From positions 186,001 to 250,000 of the forward strand of contig NZ_AUCQ01000007.1 of the NCBI RefSeq assembly GCF_000429845.1: a stretch of 64,000 nucleotides of DNA, in the 5' to 3' direction. The notes beneath the pieces are model-generated. The model saw nothing but the letters and a program-made list of their open reading frames with translations, was not told the origin of the DNA and made no database searches. Source of the stretch: Comamonas composti DSM 21721. Lineage in GTDB: Bacteria; Pseudomonadota; Gammaproteobacteria; Burkholderiales; Burkholderiaceae_C. Shown piece by piece: positions 40,073 to 49,925 of this stretch. The position numbers were made by a program, and so were the translations under genes. Numbering within the stretch: the stretch's first letter is position 1; each line of letters starts with the position of its first letter.

Positions 40073-41005
40073 ATGAACGCCCGTGTTGACAACTCCGTGC
40101 TCGGTCATTTGAGCAACCGCCATCTGGATGCTCTGGAAGAGGAAACCATTTTTGTGCTGCGCGAAGTCGCGGCCACCTTCGAGCGCCCGGCGCTGCTGTT
40201 CTCGGGTGGCAAGGATTCGCTGGTCATGCTGCGCTGCGCCGAGAAAGCCTTTGGCGCGGGCCGCCTGCCCTATCCGCTGCTCATGATCGATACCGGCCAC
40301 AATTTTCCCGAGGTCACGGAGTTTCGCGACCGGCGTGCCAAAGAGCTGGGGGCCGAGCTCATCGTGCGCAGCGTGGAGGACTCCATGGCACGCGGCACGG
40401 TGCGCCTGGCCCATGCGGGCGAATCGCGCAATGCCCACCAGTCGGTCACCCTGCTCGAAGCCATAGAGGAATTCCGCTTCGACGCACTCATCGGCGGTGC
40501 ACGCCGCGATGAGGAAAAGGCGCGCGCCAAGGAGCGCATCTTCAGCCACCGCGACAGCTTCGGCCAGTGGCAGCCCAAGGCCCAGCGGCCCGAGCTGTGG
40601 ACGCTGTTCAACACGCGGCTCGCGCCCGGCGAGCATTTCCGCGTGTTCCCCATCAGCAACTGGACCGAGCTCGACGTCTGGCAATACATTGCGCGCGAAT
40701 CCATCGACCTGCCCAGCATCTACTACACGCACCAGCGCGAGGTCGTGGAGCGCCGCGGCCTGCTCGTGCCCGTGACCGAGCTCACACCGCCACGCGAGGG
40801 CGAGAGCGTCGTCAGGCGCGACGTGCGCTTTCGCACCGTGGGCGACATCACCTGCACCTGCCCCGTGGAGAGCACGGCCGCCACGGCCGCCGACATCGTG
40901 CTCGAAACCCTGGGCGCCGAGGTCAGCGAGCGCGGCGCCACACGCATGGACGACAAGACCAGCGATGCCTCCATGGAAAAGCGCAAAAAGGATGGGTATT
41001 TCTAA
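40073..41005 (+). CDS. cysD: Sulfate adenylyltransferase subunit 2
   Basis: The ATP-PPi-synthase-type catalytic subunit of ATP sulfurylase, 310 residues. The PP-loop is LFSGGKDSLVMLR near residue 43; GGARRDEEKARAKERIFS and the C-terminal TCTCPVEST and KRKKDGYF are typical. It works with CysN to make APS from sulfate and ATP. The leader contains a dispersed repeat. Confidence 0.97.
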   Translation: MNARVDNSVLGHLSNRHLDALEEETIFVLREVAATFERPALLFSGGKDSLVMLRCAEKAFGAGRLPYPLLMIDTGHNFPEVTEFRDRRAKELGAELIVRSVEDSMARGTVRLAHAGESRNAHQSVTLLEAIEEFRFDALIGGARRDEEKARAKERIFSHRDSFGQWQPKAQRPELWTLFNTRLAPGEHFRVFPISNWTELDVWQYIARESIDLPSIYYTHQREVVERRGLLVPVTELTPPREGESVVRRDVRFRTVGDITCTCPVESTAATAADIVLETLGAEVSERGATRMDDKTSDASMEKRKKDGYF

Positions 41006-41009
41006 AACG

Positions 41010-41044
41010 CCCCCTGCGCGGCTGCGCCGCGGGACGGCTCTTGC
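41010..41044. repeat. 35-bp GC-rich intergenic repeat, copy 2
   Basis: Near-identical (33 of 35) to 39923-39957, here between cysD and cysN. Confidence 0.8.
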
Positions 41045-41089
41045 GCTACGGCCCTGACCTGGGTCGAGCCTGATCGTAGAAAGAATTCG

Positions 41090-42466
41090 ATGACCGAAAC
41101 TATTACTTCCATAGCTGCCAGCACAATACCAACAAGCGCTACAACCGATTTTTATGCAGATAACAGCTCGGCACTGCGCTTTATCACCTGCGGCTCGGTG
41201 GACGATGGCAAGAGCACGCTCATCGGCCGGCTGCTGGTGGACACGCGCACCGTGCTGCAGGACCAGCTCGCCGGCGTGACCAAGACCAGCGGCGCAGGCG
41301 ACACCGTGGACCTGGCCCAGCTCACCGACGGACTCTCGGCCGAGCGCGAGCAAGGCATCACCATCGACGTGGCCTACCGCTACTTCGCCACCGAGACGCG
41401 CAAGTTCATCATCGGCGACGCGCCCGGCCACGAGCAGTACACGCGCAATATGGTCACGGCCGCGAGCAGCGCCGATGCGGCCGTCATCCTCGTCGATGCC
41501 ACCAAGCTGGACTGGAAAAACCCCGAACTGCAACTGCTGCCCCAGACGCGCCGCCACAGCCTTCTCGCGCACCTGCTGCGCGTGCACTCCCTGGTGTTTG
41601 CGGTCAACAAGCTCGATGCCGTGGCCGATCCTGCGCTCGCCTTTGCCCATATCCAGACGGCGCTGCAGCGCTTCACCGCCCAGGCAGGCATCCAGGCTGC
41701 GGCCACGGTGCCGGTTTCGGCGCTCCAGGGCTACAACGTGGTCCATGCCGAGTCCGGCTGGGCCGGCTACGCGGGCCCGAGCCTTCTGCAGTTGCTCGAA
41801 CGCCTGCCCAACACCCCGGCCGACAGGCATCTGGCCCTGGCCTTTCCCGTGCAATGGGTGGAGAAGTTCTCTTCCTCGGCCGACACCAGCCAGGGCCGGC
41901 GCGTGTTCTGGGGCCGCGTGGCTGCAGGCCAGGCCCGCCCGGGCGCAGCCGTGCAAATCCTGCCCAGCGGGCGGCTTGCCGTCGTCTCCCAGGTGCTCGA
42001 CCATGCACGCGTGGCACGCGATGTGGGCGCAGGTCTTTCCGCAGGCCTGGTGCTCGACCATGAGGTCGATGTCTCGCGCGGCGACTGGATCGTGGCCGCC
42101 CCCGAAGTCCAGCCCGGCGCCAGCGAGTTCGATGCTCCCCAGAGCGTCTGGCCCAGGCAGCACGGAATCGTGGCCACCGTGGCCTGGATGGATGAGGAGC
42201 CCCTGGTGCCGGGTCGCATCTACTGGGCCCTGCACGGCCACCGCTGGATCAAGGCCAAGGTCAAGCACGTGGCCCACAACCTCAACATCAACACGCTGGA
42301 GCGCGAGCCAGCCAGCCAGTTGCAGGCCAATGCCATTGGCCGCGTGGAGCTGGTGCTGCAGGAGAGCATTCCGGCTGCGGCCTTCACCGAGTCACGCCAG
42401 TTGGGGGCCCTGATCCTCGTGGACACGGCCAGCCATGCAACCGCCGGTGCAGCCCTGCTGGAGTGA
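41090..42466 (+). CDS. cysN: Sulfate adenylyltransferase subunit 1 (GTPase)
   Basis: The regulatory GTPase of ATP sulfurylase, 458 residues, EF-Tu-like: GSVDDGKST near residue 35, DAPGHEQYTRNM, and NKLDAV. It lacks a fused APS kinase (CysC) domain. Residues 7-21 (SIAAST...ATTDF) are encoded by a dispersed repeat copy, so the variable N-terminus appears partly repeat-derived. The start at 41090 is upstream of that repeat; the conserved domain begins about residue 27. Confidence 0.95.
   Translation: MTETITSIAASTIPTSATTDFYADNSSALRFITCGSVDDGKSTLIGRLLVDTRTVLQDQLAGVTKTSGAGDTVDLAQLTDGLSAEREQGITIDVAYRYFATETRKFIIGDAPGHEQYTRNMVTAASSADAAVILVDATKLDWKNPELQLLPQTRRHSLLAHLLRVHSLVFAVNKLDAVADPALAFAHIQTALQRFTAQAGIQAAATVPVSALQGYNVVHAESGWAGYAGPSLLQLLERLPNTPADRHLALAFPVQWVEKFSSSADTSQGRRVFWGRVAAGQARPGAAVQILPSGRLAVVSQVLDHARVARDVGAGLSAGLVLDHEVDVSRGDWIVAAPEVQPGASEFDAPQSVWPRQHGIVATVAWMDEEPLVPGRIYWALHGHRWIKAKVKHVAHNLNINTLEREPASQLQANAIGRVELVLQESIPAAAFTESRQLGALILVDTASHATAGAALLE
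41110..41153. repeat. Short-form dispersed repeat inside the 5' end of cysN
   Basis: ATAGCTGCCAGCAC, then ACAAGCGCTACAACCGATTT. It aligns with the non-coding copy at 40010-40058 and is translated in frame as cysN residues 7-21. Confidence 0.65.
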
Positions 42467-42630
42467 GCACAGCAGACCCTGGTCCGCACAGGGAAGCTGG
42501 CAAGACTTTGACCCAAGGCCCATAAACTGCACATTGCCATGCAGGAATGCCGCAGCCCCGGGCTCTGGGCCATGAAAAATCCTAGAATCCCGGCTGCAAC
42601 CGAGATTCACCTCCTACAAGAACACAGCTC

Positions 42631-42960
42631 ATGACTCACGTCGTCACCGAAAACTGCATCAAATGCAAATACACAGATTGCGTTGATGTCTGCCCCGTGG
42701 ACTGCTTCCGCGAAGGCCCCAACTTCCTGGTCATCGATCCTGACGAGTGCATCGACTGCGCCGTCTGCATTCCCGAGTGCCCCGCAAACGCCATCTTTGC
42801 CGAGGAAGATGTGCCTGCAGATCAGCTGGCCTTCATCAAGCTCAATGCCGAGCTGACCGTGGCCAAGGGCTGGAAGAGCATCACCAAGCGCAAGGCTTCG
42901 CTGCCCGACGCCGACGACTGGAACGGCAAACCCGGCAAGCTCGACCTGCTCGAGCGTTGA
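42631..42960 (+). CDS. fdxA: 7Fe ferredoxin FdxA ([3Fe-4S][4Fe-4S])
   Basis: An electron carrier of 109 residues. Cys motifs are [19 protein letters not shown] (first cluster set) and [13 protein letters not shown] (second set), followed by the longer C-terminal tail typical of FdxA. It is 20 bases from a ferredoxin/NADP-reductase-like flavoprotein gene, a probable redox partner. Confidence 0.97.
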   Translation: MTHVVTENCIKCKYTDCVDVCPVDCFREGPNFLVIDPDECIDCAVCIPECPANAIFAEEDVPADQLAFIKLNAELTVAKGWKSITKRKASLPDADDWNGKPGKLDLLER

Positions 42961-42980
42961 GCCAAGCCGCTGCCCCCGCC

Positions 42981-44036
42981 ATGTCGCAAGCGCCTGCCGC
43001 CCCAGCACCTGTGATGGAAACCGATGCGCTGGTCATAGGAGCCGGCCCCGTAGGCCTGTTCCAGGTATTTCAGCTCGGCCTGCAGGGCATGCGCAGCCAT
43101 GTGGTCGATGCCCTGCCCCAGGCAGGCGGACAGTGCGTGCAGCTTTATGGCGACAAGCCGATCTACGACATCCCCGGCATTCCCGTGTGCACGGGCCGCG
43201 AGCTCGTGCAGCGGCTGCAGCAGCAGATTGCGTATCTGGGCAGCGAATGGCATCTGGGCCAGCAGGTGGCCACGCTCTCGCGCCTTGAGGACGGCCGCTG
43301 GCTCGCGCAAACCACGGCCGGAACACGCCTGTCTGCGCGCTGCGTCTTCATTGCCGCAGGCGTGGGAGCCTTTGTACCCAAGGCGCTCAAGATTCCGGGC
43401 GTGACCGATCTGGCCCCGGGCCAGCTTCATTACCACCCGGGCAGTCTTGAAATGCTCAAAGACCAAAGCGTCGTGGTGCTTGGCGGCGATGAGGATGCAG
43501 TGACCACAGCTCTGGCCTGCGCCGAACACGGCTCGGCCACCTATCTGATGCACCGGCGCGATGCATTCCAGGCCAGCGAGCCCTTGCTGCAAAAGCTGGC
43601 CGACCTGCGCGCCAGCGGCGCCGTCCAGGCTCTCATAGGCCAGCCCACCGAACTGCACAGTGCCACAGGGCAGCTCACAGCCCTGCAATGGATGGATGGA
43701 GAAGGCCAGGAGCATCGCCTGCCCGTGCAGCAAATCCTGGCCTGCCTGGGCATCTCTCCACGCTTGGGTCCCGTGGCCGACTGGGGCCTGGCCATGGAAC
43801 GCAAGCAGCTTTGCGTGAGCCCCGCGACCCAGGCCACGGACGCGCCCGGCATTTATGCCGCCGGCGATGTGGTCGCCTATCCAGGCAAGCTCAAGCTCAT
43901 CGCCTGCGGCTTTCACGAAGCCACCATGGCGGCCTATGCCGCAGCCGAGTACCTCCAGGGCCAGAAGCCTCTGGTGCAGTACACGACCACCAGCGCCAGA
44001 CTGCATGCCATCTTGGGCGTACAGCCTGACAGGTAA
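42981..44036 (+). CDS. Thioredoxin-reductase-like ferredoxin/flavodoxin--NADP+ reductase
   Basis: A two-domain pyridine-nucleotide flavoprotein of 351 residues. The FAD motif [14 protein letters not shown] is near residue 20, [20 protein letters not shown] is the typical segment of YumC-type FNRs, the NAD(P) domain has VVLGGDEDA, and the C-terminal motif is [18 protein letters not shown]. It lacks the CxxC of thioredoxin reductase, as expected. The GGDEDA second nucleotide motif has Asp where Ser/Asn is common. It probably couples NADPH to the adjacent FdxA. Confidence 0.88.
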   Translation: MSQAPAAPAPVMETDALVIGAGPVGLFQVFQLGLQGMRSHVVDALPQAGGQCVQLYGDKPIYDIPGIPVCTGRELVQRLQQQIAYLGSEWHLGQQVATLSRLEDGRWLAQTTAGTRLSARCVFIAAGVGAFVPKALKIPGVTDLAPGQLHYHPGSLEMLKDQSVVVLGGDEDAVTTALACAEHGSATYLMHRRDAFQASEPLLQKLADLRASGAVQALIGQPTELHSATGQLTALQWMDGEGQEHRLPVQQILACLGISPRLGPVADWGLAMERKQLCVSPATQATDAPGIYAAGDVVAYPGKLKLIACGFHEATMAAYAAAEYLQGQKPLVQYTTTSARLHAILGVQPDR

Positions 44037-44047
44037 GTCCTGGCCCT

Positions 44048-45418
44048 CTACCCCTTGACCACCTGATTGCGCCCGTTGCGCTTGGCCTCGTAAAGCGCGG
44101 CATCCGCACGGCGCAGCGTGTGCTGGTAGTCGGGGTGGCCGTCGTGCAGGGCCAGGCCTATGCTGACCGTCACGTGGATCTTCCTGCCCGAAGGCAGCTG
44201 AAAGGGCTCACTTTGTACCTGGTCATGCACGCGCCTGGCCATGACCATGGCCTTGTCCTGCTGCACATCGACCAGCAGCATCAGAAACTCCTCGCCGCCT
44301 AGCCTGAAGACATAGTCGCCGCCTCGGCATGCATGGCTGAGGCCGACGGCAAGCTGCTGCAGCACGGCGTCCCCCGCCTCATGGCCGTACTCGTCGTTGA
44401 TGCGCTTGAAGTGATCCACATCGATGGCCAGCAAGGCAAAGCTGCTGCGCTTTTCGCGGCAGTAGGCCACTTCCTTGTTCAAAATCACGGGCAGGAATTT
44501 GCGGTTGAGCAGATTCGTCAGCACATCCCGCCCCGCATCCGCATCGCGGCTTTGCTCGAACAGGCCGTCGAGCAGCATGGCCAGGGTGCGCGTGCGCTCA
44601 CGCAGATCGCGCAGGCCGTCCAGGCGCTCGCCAGCCTCCTTTGCCAGGCCCAGACGCGGCAGCAGTTGCTTGTCCACGCCATCCATGATCTCCAGGATTT
44701 GCTGGCTCTCGGGTGCGCCGGCAAACGCATGCGCACCCTTGTGACGAAACCACAGACCGAACTCCGAGCTGGACAAGGTTCCCAACGGATGCCCCTGGGA
44801 GCCCGAGGCCTGATCGAACAGCAGCTGATTCTCCCAGTCCAGCAGGGCCGCGCGCTGACGCTCGCGCTCGGCGCCTACGCTATAGGTCGCGGCATGCAGC
44901 CGGTAAGCCTCCTGGGCCTTGGAGCTGCTGTCGTGTGAACGGTGATAGGCTTGGCCCATGATTTCCATGCAGAAGTCCACCACGCAGAAAGCCCAGTACA
45001 TGGCCTGCAGACGCTCGCCCTCATTCAGCAAGGCCTGCGCCCTGAGCAAGGCGGCAAGGCCCTGCTTGAGGCTGCGCACGCCGCGCAGCACCAGGAACAT
45101 GGGCACATCAAGACGCGCATGCACCTGGCCCACATGGATCTGCTGGTTCACGACCTTCTCCAGCCCCGCCTGGTCATGAATCGAAAGCACGGAAGCCACC
45201 CAGTTCGTCATGGACTGGTGCAGGCGGGTGCGCACCTGCTCGTGGTTGAGCAGCTTGGAGGCAGCCTCGTCCTCCAGCATGACGTCATAAAAGTGCGTCG
45301 CCAGTTGCGCCGCATGGTCTTGTCCAAGCGCCTGTACTCGTTTCAGATTGTCCGGGGATTCACTTTGCTGAAGGCGCCACCACTGGGCCGCCAACGCTTG
45401 GGGAGAGATGAAAGGCAT
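44048..45418 (-). CDS. Globin-coupled diguanylate cyclase (DosC-like)
   Basis: A 456-residue oxygen-sensing c-di-GMP synthase. The N-terminal sensor globin (about 1-150) has proximal His100 in VGQVHARLDVP and a distal Tyr44 as in E. coli DosC. A helical middle domain (about 160-290) follows, then GGDEF with RLGGEEF and an inhibitory RxxD site (RGGD) five residues before it. The start ATG 45418 is the first before the globin; no good Shine-Dalgarno sequence is visible. Oxygen binding likely tunes c-di-GMP, affecting motility or biofilm. Confidence 0.9.
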   Translation of the reverse strand: MPFISPQALAAQWWRLQQSESPDNLKRVQALGQDHAAQLATHFYDVMLEDEAASKLLNHEQVRTRLHQSMTNWVASVLSIHDQAGLEKVVNQQIHVGQVHARLDVPMFLVLRGVRSLKQGLAALLRAQALLNEGERLQAMYWAFCVVDFCMEIMGQAYHRSHDSSSKAQEAYRLHAATYSVGAERERQRAALLDWENQLLFDQASGSQGHPLGTLSSSEFGLWFRHKGAHAFAGAPESQQILEIMDGVDKQLLPRLGLAKEAGERLDGLRDLRERTRTLAMLLDGLFEQSRDADAGRDVLTNLLNRKFLPVILNKEVAYCREKRSSFALLAIDVDHFKRINDEYGHEAGDAVLQQLAVGLSHACRGGDYVFRLGGEEFLMLLVDVQQDKAMVMARRVHDQVQSEPFQLPSGRKIHVTVSIGLALHDGHPDYQHTLRRADAALYEAKRNGRNQVVKG

Positions 45419-45635
45419 AAGAGACAAGGGAGAGATCCGCGGCCCGGGAAAGAGACAATCCATGGAACGGGCTGTGCATGGCGCTGCGGATTCTGCCCCA
45501 CGGGTAACAAACGTGCCGACCCGGGGCATATGCCCTCCAAGCCATACAGGAGAATCCTGGCCTCCTCGAGCTTTAGTTCCCAGACGGCCCGCCGATAGGA
45601 AAAACAACGCCTTTCACTTTCTTCAAGCAAAGCCT

Positions 45636-45887
45636 ATGGAAACCGCCACTGAAGCCACAGCAACCGAAGCGCGCGGCGCAACCTTTCTCATGCCGCTGTT
45701 CAAGCCTGGCATCGAGGTCACGCAAAACGGCCGCCGGGAAAAGATCAGCCACGTCATACTGAGGCGGCGCGAGCTCATGGTCTATCTGATAGGCCATGAG
45801 GACCCCGTCAAACCCAACCAGCTGCTTCTGGCCCCAAGCCTGTTCACCACAGAGCGCCGGCCCGAGCAGTTGCACTGGTATCTGTAG
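45636..45887 (+). CDS. Small conserved-looking hypothetical protein
   Basis: An 83-residue soluble protein that I do not recognise. It begins METATEATATEARG, then has a compact C-terminal part rich in charged residues with HVILRRRELMVYLIG. It is divergent from the cyclase gene and convergent with psd. Codon use is like the neighbours, so it is plausibly real. Confidence 0.5.
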   Translation: METATEATATEARGATFLMPLFKPGIEVTQNGRREKISHVILRRRELMVYLIGHEDPVKPNQLLLAPSLFTTERRPEQLHWYL

Positions 45888-45927
45888 CCGAGGGGCGTTG
45901 GCCCCCAGGCCGGAACCGATGGCCGTC

Positions 45928-46773
45928 CTAGCTTTCGGCCATCAGCTGGCCCAGACGCACACCATGGCCATGTGTCCAGGCTGTATTGAAGCGCATGGCG
46001 CATGCGGATGGGAACAGCATCACCACGGTGGAGCCCAGCTGAAAGCGCCCCATTTCCTGGCCCTGCTCCAAAACGATGGACTGGTCCGCATAGCCCCACT
46101 CCTGCACGCGCCCCGGCCGTGGCGGATTGACCTGTCCATGCCAGACCGTGCTCATGCTGCCCACAATGGTGGCGCCCACCAGCACCAGGGCCATAGGACC
46201 ATGCGCGGTCTCGAACATGCAGACCACGCGCTCGTTGCGTGCAAAAAGACCTGGCACGTTGCGCGCCGTGACCGGATTCACCGAAAACAGATCGCCCGGC
46301 ACGTAAATCATGCGTGTGAGCCGGCCCGCGCAAGGCATGTGGATGCGGTGATAGTCCCTGGGGCTCAGGTAAATGGTCGCAAAGAAACCGTCATCGAATG
46401 CGCTTGCCAGACGGGCATCGCCTCCGAGCAGGGCCGCTGCGCTGTAGCGATGGCCCTTGGCCTGAAAGATCTGGTCGCCCTCGATCACGCCGATCTGGCT
46501 GATCGCGCCATCCACCGGACAGACCCAGGGCGCCTGGGCCAGCGGCCTGGCGCCGGGCTTGAGGGCCCGCGTGAAAAACTCGTTGAAGCTTGCATAGGCC
46601 GTAGGGTCGGAATCCTCGGCCTCGCTCATATCCACGCCATAACGGGCAATGAAACGCTTGATCACGGCCGTGGTCAGAGCGCCTGCGCGTGCCTGGGCCA
46701 GGTGCCCCATCAAGGCGGTCAAGGCCTGCTTGGGCAGCAGGTACTGGGAGAGAACGGCAATTCGATCAGACAC
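45928..46773 (-). CDS. psd: Phosphatidylserine decarboxylase proenzyme
   Basis: Makes phosphatidylethanolamine from phosphatidylserine at the inner membrane. It has 281 residues, the usual length. The self-cleavage motif LGST ([12 protein letters not shown]), where the Ser becomes pyruvoyl, is near the C-terminus, with [13 protein letters not shown] in the middle. The GTG at 46773 gives a start matching homologues; the ATG of the longer frame would add 58 unrelated residues. Confidence 0.94.
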   Translation of the reverse strand: MSDRIAVLSQYLLPKQALTALMGHLAQARAGALTTAVIKRFIARYGVDMSEAEDSDPTAYASFNEFFTRALKPGARPLAQAPWVCPVDGAISQIGVIEGDQIFQAKGHRYSAAALLGGDARLASAFDDGFFATIYLSPRDYHRIHMPCAGRLTRMIYVPGDLFSVNPVTARNVPGLFARNERVVCMFETAHGPMALVLVGATIVGSMSTVWHGQVNPPRPGRVQEWGYADQSIVLEQGQEMGRFQLGSTVVMLFPSACAMRFNTAWTHGHGVRLGQLMAES

Positions 46774-46965
46774 TCTGTATTTCGCTTCAGGACAGGATGA
46801 GGAGGATGCTGCGGCGCATTCTATAGCCAGCCTACAAGACCAGCCCGGCCACTCTCCGGCCCTGGCGCATGCCTTTGAGGCACATGAAGACAGAAATCGC
46901 CGCATGCCGCCAAAATACCCATCATCCAATGCAAGCCAAGAGCGCACGCCCCCGGCGCATCTTTC

Positions 46966-48156
46966 ATGACCGCAGTCCCGCCCCCTTCTCCTTCCGACCC
47001 GGATGCCACGGCCCTGAGCTCATCGCCTTCGCGCGCCCTGTACTGGCTGCGCAATTTCCTGCCGCCGCCCGTGGGCACCGACTGGCGCGAAGGGCTGCGC
47101 ATGTCCTTCGGCATTGGCCTGGGGCTGCTGATCACGGCCTTGATCAGCCGCTGGTGGGGCGGAGCCCATGCGCATGCCGACTGGATGATGGCCTCCATGG
47201 GAGCCAGTGCGGTACTGGTGTTCGGCATGCCCGCCAGCCCCCTGGCCCAGCCCTGGCCGGTACTTGCGGGCAGCCTGACCTGCCTGCTCACCGGCACCCT
47301 GTGCGAAGCCCTGATTCCCGATACGGCCCTGGCACTGGCAGCCGCCACCGGGCTTTCGGTGGCCATCATGGTCGCACTGCGCTGCTTTCATCCGCCAGGC
47401 GTAGGTCTTGCGAGCTTTGTGGTACTAGAGCATGCGCCAGGCATGGAGCTGGTGCTGTTCCCTGCACTTTTCAACATCGTCGTGCTGCTGGCCAGCGCTG
47501 TCGCCTATAACCTGCTCACAGGCCGGGCCTACCCTCACCCCCAGCGCAGCCACGGACGCCTGCCACAGAGCGGTCAGTTCATAGACGCCGACCTTGATGC
47601 TGCCCTCACGCACTACAACCAGGTGCTCGACATCAGCCGCGCCGATCTCGAAGGCCTGCTGCACATGGCCGGCCGTGCGGCCTTTCAGCGCACGCTGGGC
47701 GATCTGCATTGCGCCGCCGTCATGTCCAAGCCCGTGTTCGCCGTAGAGCCCAAGGTCACACTCAAGGACGCCTGGGCCCTGATGCGCAGCGAGCAGGTCA
47801 AGGCCCTGCCCGTGATCGGTCCGGAACACCAAGTCATTGGCATCGTCACGCATGCCGATTTCGTGCGCAATGCCAAGCTTGACACCCATGAAGGTCTGGG
47901 CCAGAGGCTCAAGAACCTGGTCACGGGCAAGGGCAAGACTGCGCAGAGCGTGGCTGACATCATGTCAGAGACAGTTCAAACCGCGCACACCGGGCAACCC
48001 GTGATTGAGCTCGTCCCCTTATTTTCCTCAGGAGGCCATCACCACCTGCCTGTTCTCGATGCTCAGAACAAGCTGGTAGGCATCATTACCCAAACCGATT
48101 TAATTCGTGTGCTGGCCGCTACAGTTGCGCCTTCTTCTACACGCAGCGAATCCTGA
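46966..48156 (+). CDS. HPP-family membrane protein with C-terminal CBS domains
   Basis: 396 residues: an N-terminal HPP domain (about residues 30-180, four to five membrane segments with [19 protein letters not shown] and ALRCFHPPG), a linker, and a pair of CBS domains (about 240-380: [19 protein letters not shown] and [15 protein letters not shown]). HPP proteins have been linked to nitrite or other anion transport, and CBS pairs bind adenine nucleotides. Function here is unproven. It is divergent from psd. Confidence 0.85.
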   Translation: MTAVPPPSPSDPDATALSSSPSRALYWLRNFLPPPVGTDWREGLRMSFGIGLGLLITALISRWWGGAHAHADWMMASMGASAVLVFGMPASPLAQPWPVLAGSLTCLLTGTLCEALIPDTALALAAATGLSVAIMVALRCFHPPGVGLASFVVLEHAPGMELVLFPALFNIVVLLASAVAYNLLTGRAYPHPQRSHGRLPQSGQFIDADLDAALTHYNQVLDISRADLEGLLHMAGRAAFQRTLGDLHCAAVMSKPVFAVEPKVTLKDAWALMRSEQVKALPVIGPEHQVIGIVTHADFVRNAKLDTHEGLGQRLKNLVTGKGKTAQSVADIMSETVQTAHTGQPVIELVPLFSSGGHHHLPVLDAQNKLVGIITQTDLIRVLAATVAPSSTRSES

Positions 48157-48184
48157 AACGCTACAATTAAAAGGTTTAAATGTT

Positions 48185-48202
48185 GGCAGACAAAGGTCTG
48201 CC
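48185..48202 (+). promoter_or_regulatory. 7-bp hairpin in the infA leader
   Basis: GGCAGAC-AAAG-GTCTGCC, just after the HPP gene and about 165 bases before infA. No T-run follows. It could be a weak terminator or an infA leader structure. Confidence 0.4.
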
Positions 48203-48364
48203 ACACTTCGTTTGAACCGGCCTTTTCGTTCGCTTGTACATGGTCTGCGCCTTCACGCAGCGCCTACCCCGCCTGTCACCCATGACTGCCCCTCTGCGCA
48301 GCAAAGTGATGCAGGTGGTCTTTGACGAACCAATGCCGCAGACCTGTTCGAAAGACTGAATAAC

Positions 48365-48613
48365 ATGGCCAAGGAAGAACTGATTGAAATGCAAGGCTCC
48401 GTCACGGAAGTCCTGCCCGACTCGCGCTTTCGCGTGACCCTGGACAATGGGCACCAGCTCATTGCCTACACTGGCGGCAAGATGCGCAAGCACCACATCC
48501 GCATTCTGGCAGGCGACAAAGTGTCGCTGGAGATGTCGCCCTACGACCTGACCAAGGGCCGTATCACTTTCCGCCATCTCGCCAACCGTGGCCCGGCTCC
48601 GAGCTCACGCTGA
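48365..48613 (+). CDS. infA: Translation initiation factor IF-1
   Basis: An OB-fold factor of 82 residues that binds the 30S A site during initiation: [24 protein letters not shown], the RNA-binding [10 protein letters not shown] and [10 protein letters not shown]. It is longer than the 72-residue common form by a C-terminal tail, which is common for the second infA copy of betaproteobacteria. It stands alone rather than with rpmJ, supporting that idea. Confidence 0.95.
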   Translation: MAKEELIEMQGSVTEVLPDSRFRVTLDNGHQLIAYTGGKMRKHHIRILAGDKVSLEMSPYDLTKGRITFRHLANRGPAPSSR

Positions 48614-48692
48614 TGGTAACAAGCATTGTTTACCCAAACTTTTATAAGTTTGCCTAAACAGCTCTGTTTTTAAGATTAGAATAGCGGATTGT

Positions 48693-48769
48693 CGGAGCGT
48701 AGCGCAGCCTGGTAGCGCATCTGCTTTGGGAGCAGAGGGTCGCGAGTTCGAATCCCGCCGCTCCGACCA
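48693..48769 (+). tRNA. tRNA-Pro (anticodon TGG)
   Basis: A 77-base tRNA with acceptor stem CGGAGCG/CGCTCCG, D-loop AGCGCAGCCTGGTAGCGC, anticodon arm CTGCTTTGGGAGCAG carrying TGG, T-arm GAGTTCGAATC, and an encoded CCA end. All cloverleaf stems pair. Confidence 0.98.
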
Positions 48770-48779
48770 TTGATATCAA

Positions 48780-48810
48780 GGGGTTAGCTCTTCTGGAGCT
48801 AACCCCTTTT
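48780..48810 (+). terminator. Intrinsic terminator after tRNA-Pro
   Basis: GGGGTTAGCTC (48780-48790) pairs with GAGCTAACCCC (48796-48806), loop of five, followed by TTTT. A strong 11-bp stem. Confidence 0.9.
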
Positions 48811-49130
48811 GTCTAACCAGATCCAGCTTTCAATCATGCAAAGCTCGTACGCATATTCAAAGCGTGCGTCCAAGCTCCTAATCCATGTCGGCCTCGCCTG
48901 GCTTCACAGGCATGATCCTCGGGCAAAGAGCAGCCCCCAACAGCACAGAACACAGCGTCTTCACCTGTGGCGCAAAATGCCTTGGGCATGGATGCTCGAA
49001 CACTGCAGCGCGGCCCCATGACCGTAACCGGCGACAAAGTAGGTGCTTCGCAAGCAGGCACGCTTAAACCTGAGACACCAGAAACAGAAGACCTGCCGTC
49101 AACCGCCTTCAACAAGGGATTTTTACAGAA
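48811..49130. other. Intergenic, no gene seen
   Basis: About 320 bases between the tRNA terminator and xth without a convincing open frame, repeat or regulatory site. Confidence 0.4.
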
Positions 49131-49907
49131 ATGAAAATTGCCACCTGGAACGTCAACTCTCTGTCCGTGCGCCTGCCCCAGGTGCTGGCCTGGCTTGAGG
49201 TCAACCCCGTGGACGCACTCGGGCTGCAGGAGCTCAAGCTCATCGACGACAAGTTTCCACACCAGGCCTTTGAAGAAGCCGGCTACCACGCAGCCTGTCA
49301 CGGACAGAAAACCTATAACGGCGTAGCCTGGTTGTCGCGCAGCCCATTGAGCGCCGTAGTGCGCAACATTCCCGGCTTTGATGACGAGCAGGCACGCATC
49401 ATCGCAGCCAGTGTGGATTCACCCCAAGGCCCGGTGCGCCTGATCAATGGCTATTTCGTCAACGGTCAGGCTCCCGGCAGCGAAAAATTCGCCTACAAGA
49501 TGCGCTGGCTCCAGGCCTTGCACGACTGGATCAAGACCGAGCTGGCCACCCATGAGCGCCTGGTTCTGGTTGGCGACTTCAATGTGGCTCCCGAAGACCG
49601 CGACTCCTTCGACCCCGTAGGCCTCAAGGACACGATTCACCACACACAAGAGGAACGCGCGCATTTCCAGGCCCTGCTGGATCTGGGTCTGACTGACGCC
49701 TTTCGCATGTTCGAGCAGCCTGAAAAAAGCTTTTCGTGGTGGGATTACCGCATGCTGGGCTTTCAAAAGAACCGTGGCCTGCGCATAGACCATATTCTCG
49801 TGAGCCAGGCGTTGCAAGACAGCGTCAGCGCCTGCAGCATAGACCGCGCGCCCCGCAAGAACTCCCAGCCCAGTGACCATACACCTGTGGTGGTGACCCT
49901 GGGCTGA
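49131..49907 (+). CDS. xth: Exodeoxyribonuclease III / AP endonuclease
   Basis: A DNA repair nuclease of 258 residues acting on abasic sites and 3' ends. KIATWNVNSL at the start, the metal-binding Glu in LGLQELKL, GDFNVAPE, and the C-terminal RIDHILVS and SDHTPVVV are the standard catalytic motifs. Confidence 0.96.
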   Translation: MKIATWNVNSLSVRLPQVLAWLEVNPVDALGLQELKLIDDKFPHQAFEEAGYHAACHGQKTYNGVAWLSRSPLSAVVRNIPGFDDEQARIIAASVDSPQGPVRLINGYFVNGQAPGSEKFAYKMRWLQALHDWIKTELATHERLVLVGDFNVAPEDRDSFDPVGLKDTIHHTQEERAHFQALLDLGLTDAFRMFEQPEKSFSWWDYRMLGFQKNRGLRIDHILVSQALQDSVSACSIDRAPRKNSQPSDHTPVVVTLG

Positions 49908-49925
49908 GTCGCCTGTCGACATCCA

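Noticed and set aside
41110-41153. Repeat in cysN as a transposon insertion
   Set aside because: No transposase, no target duplication; it is a short repeat of a dispersed family.
48185-48202. infA leader hairpin as an intrinsic terminator
   Set aside because: No T-run follows; kept only as a possible leader structure.
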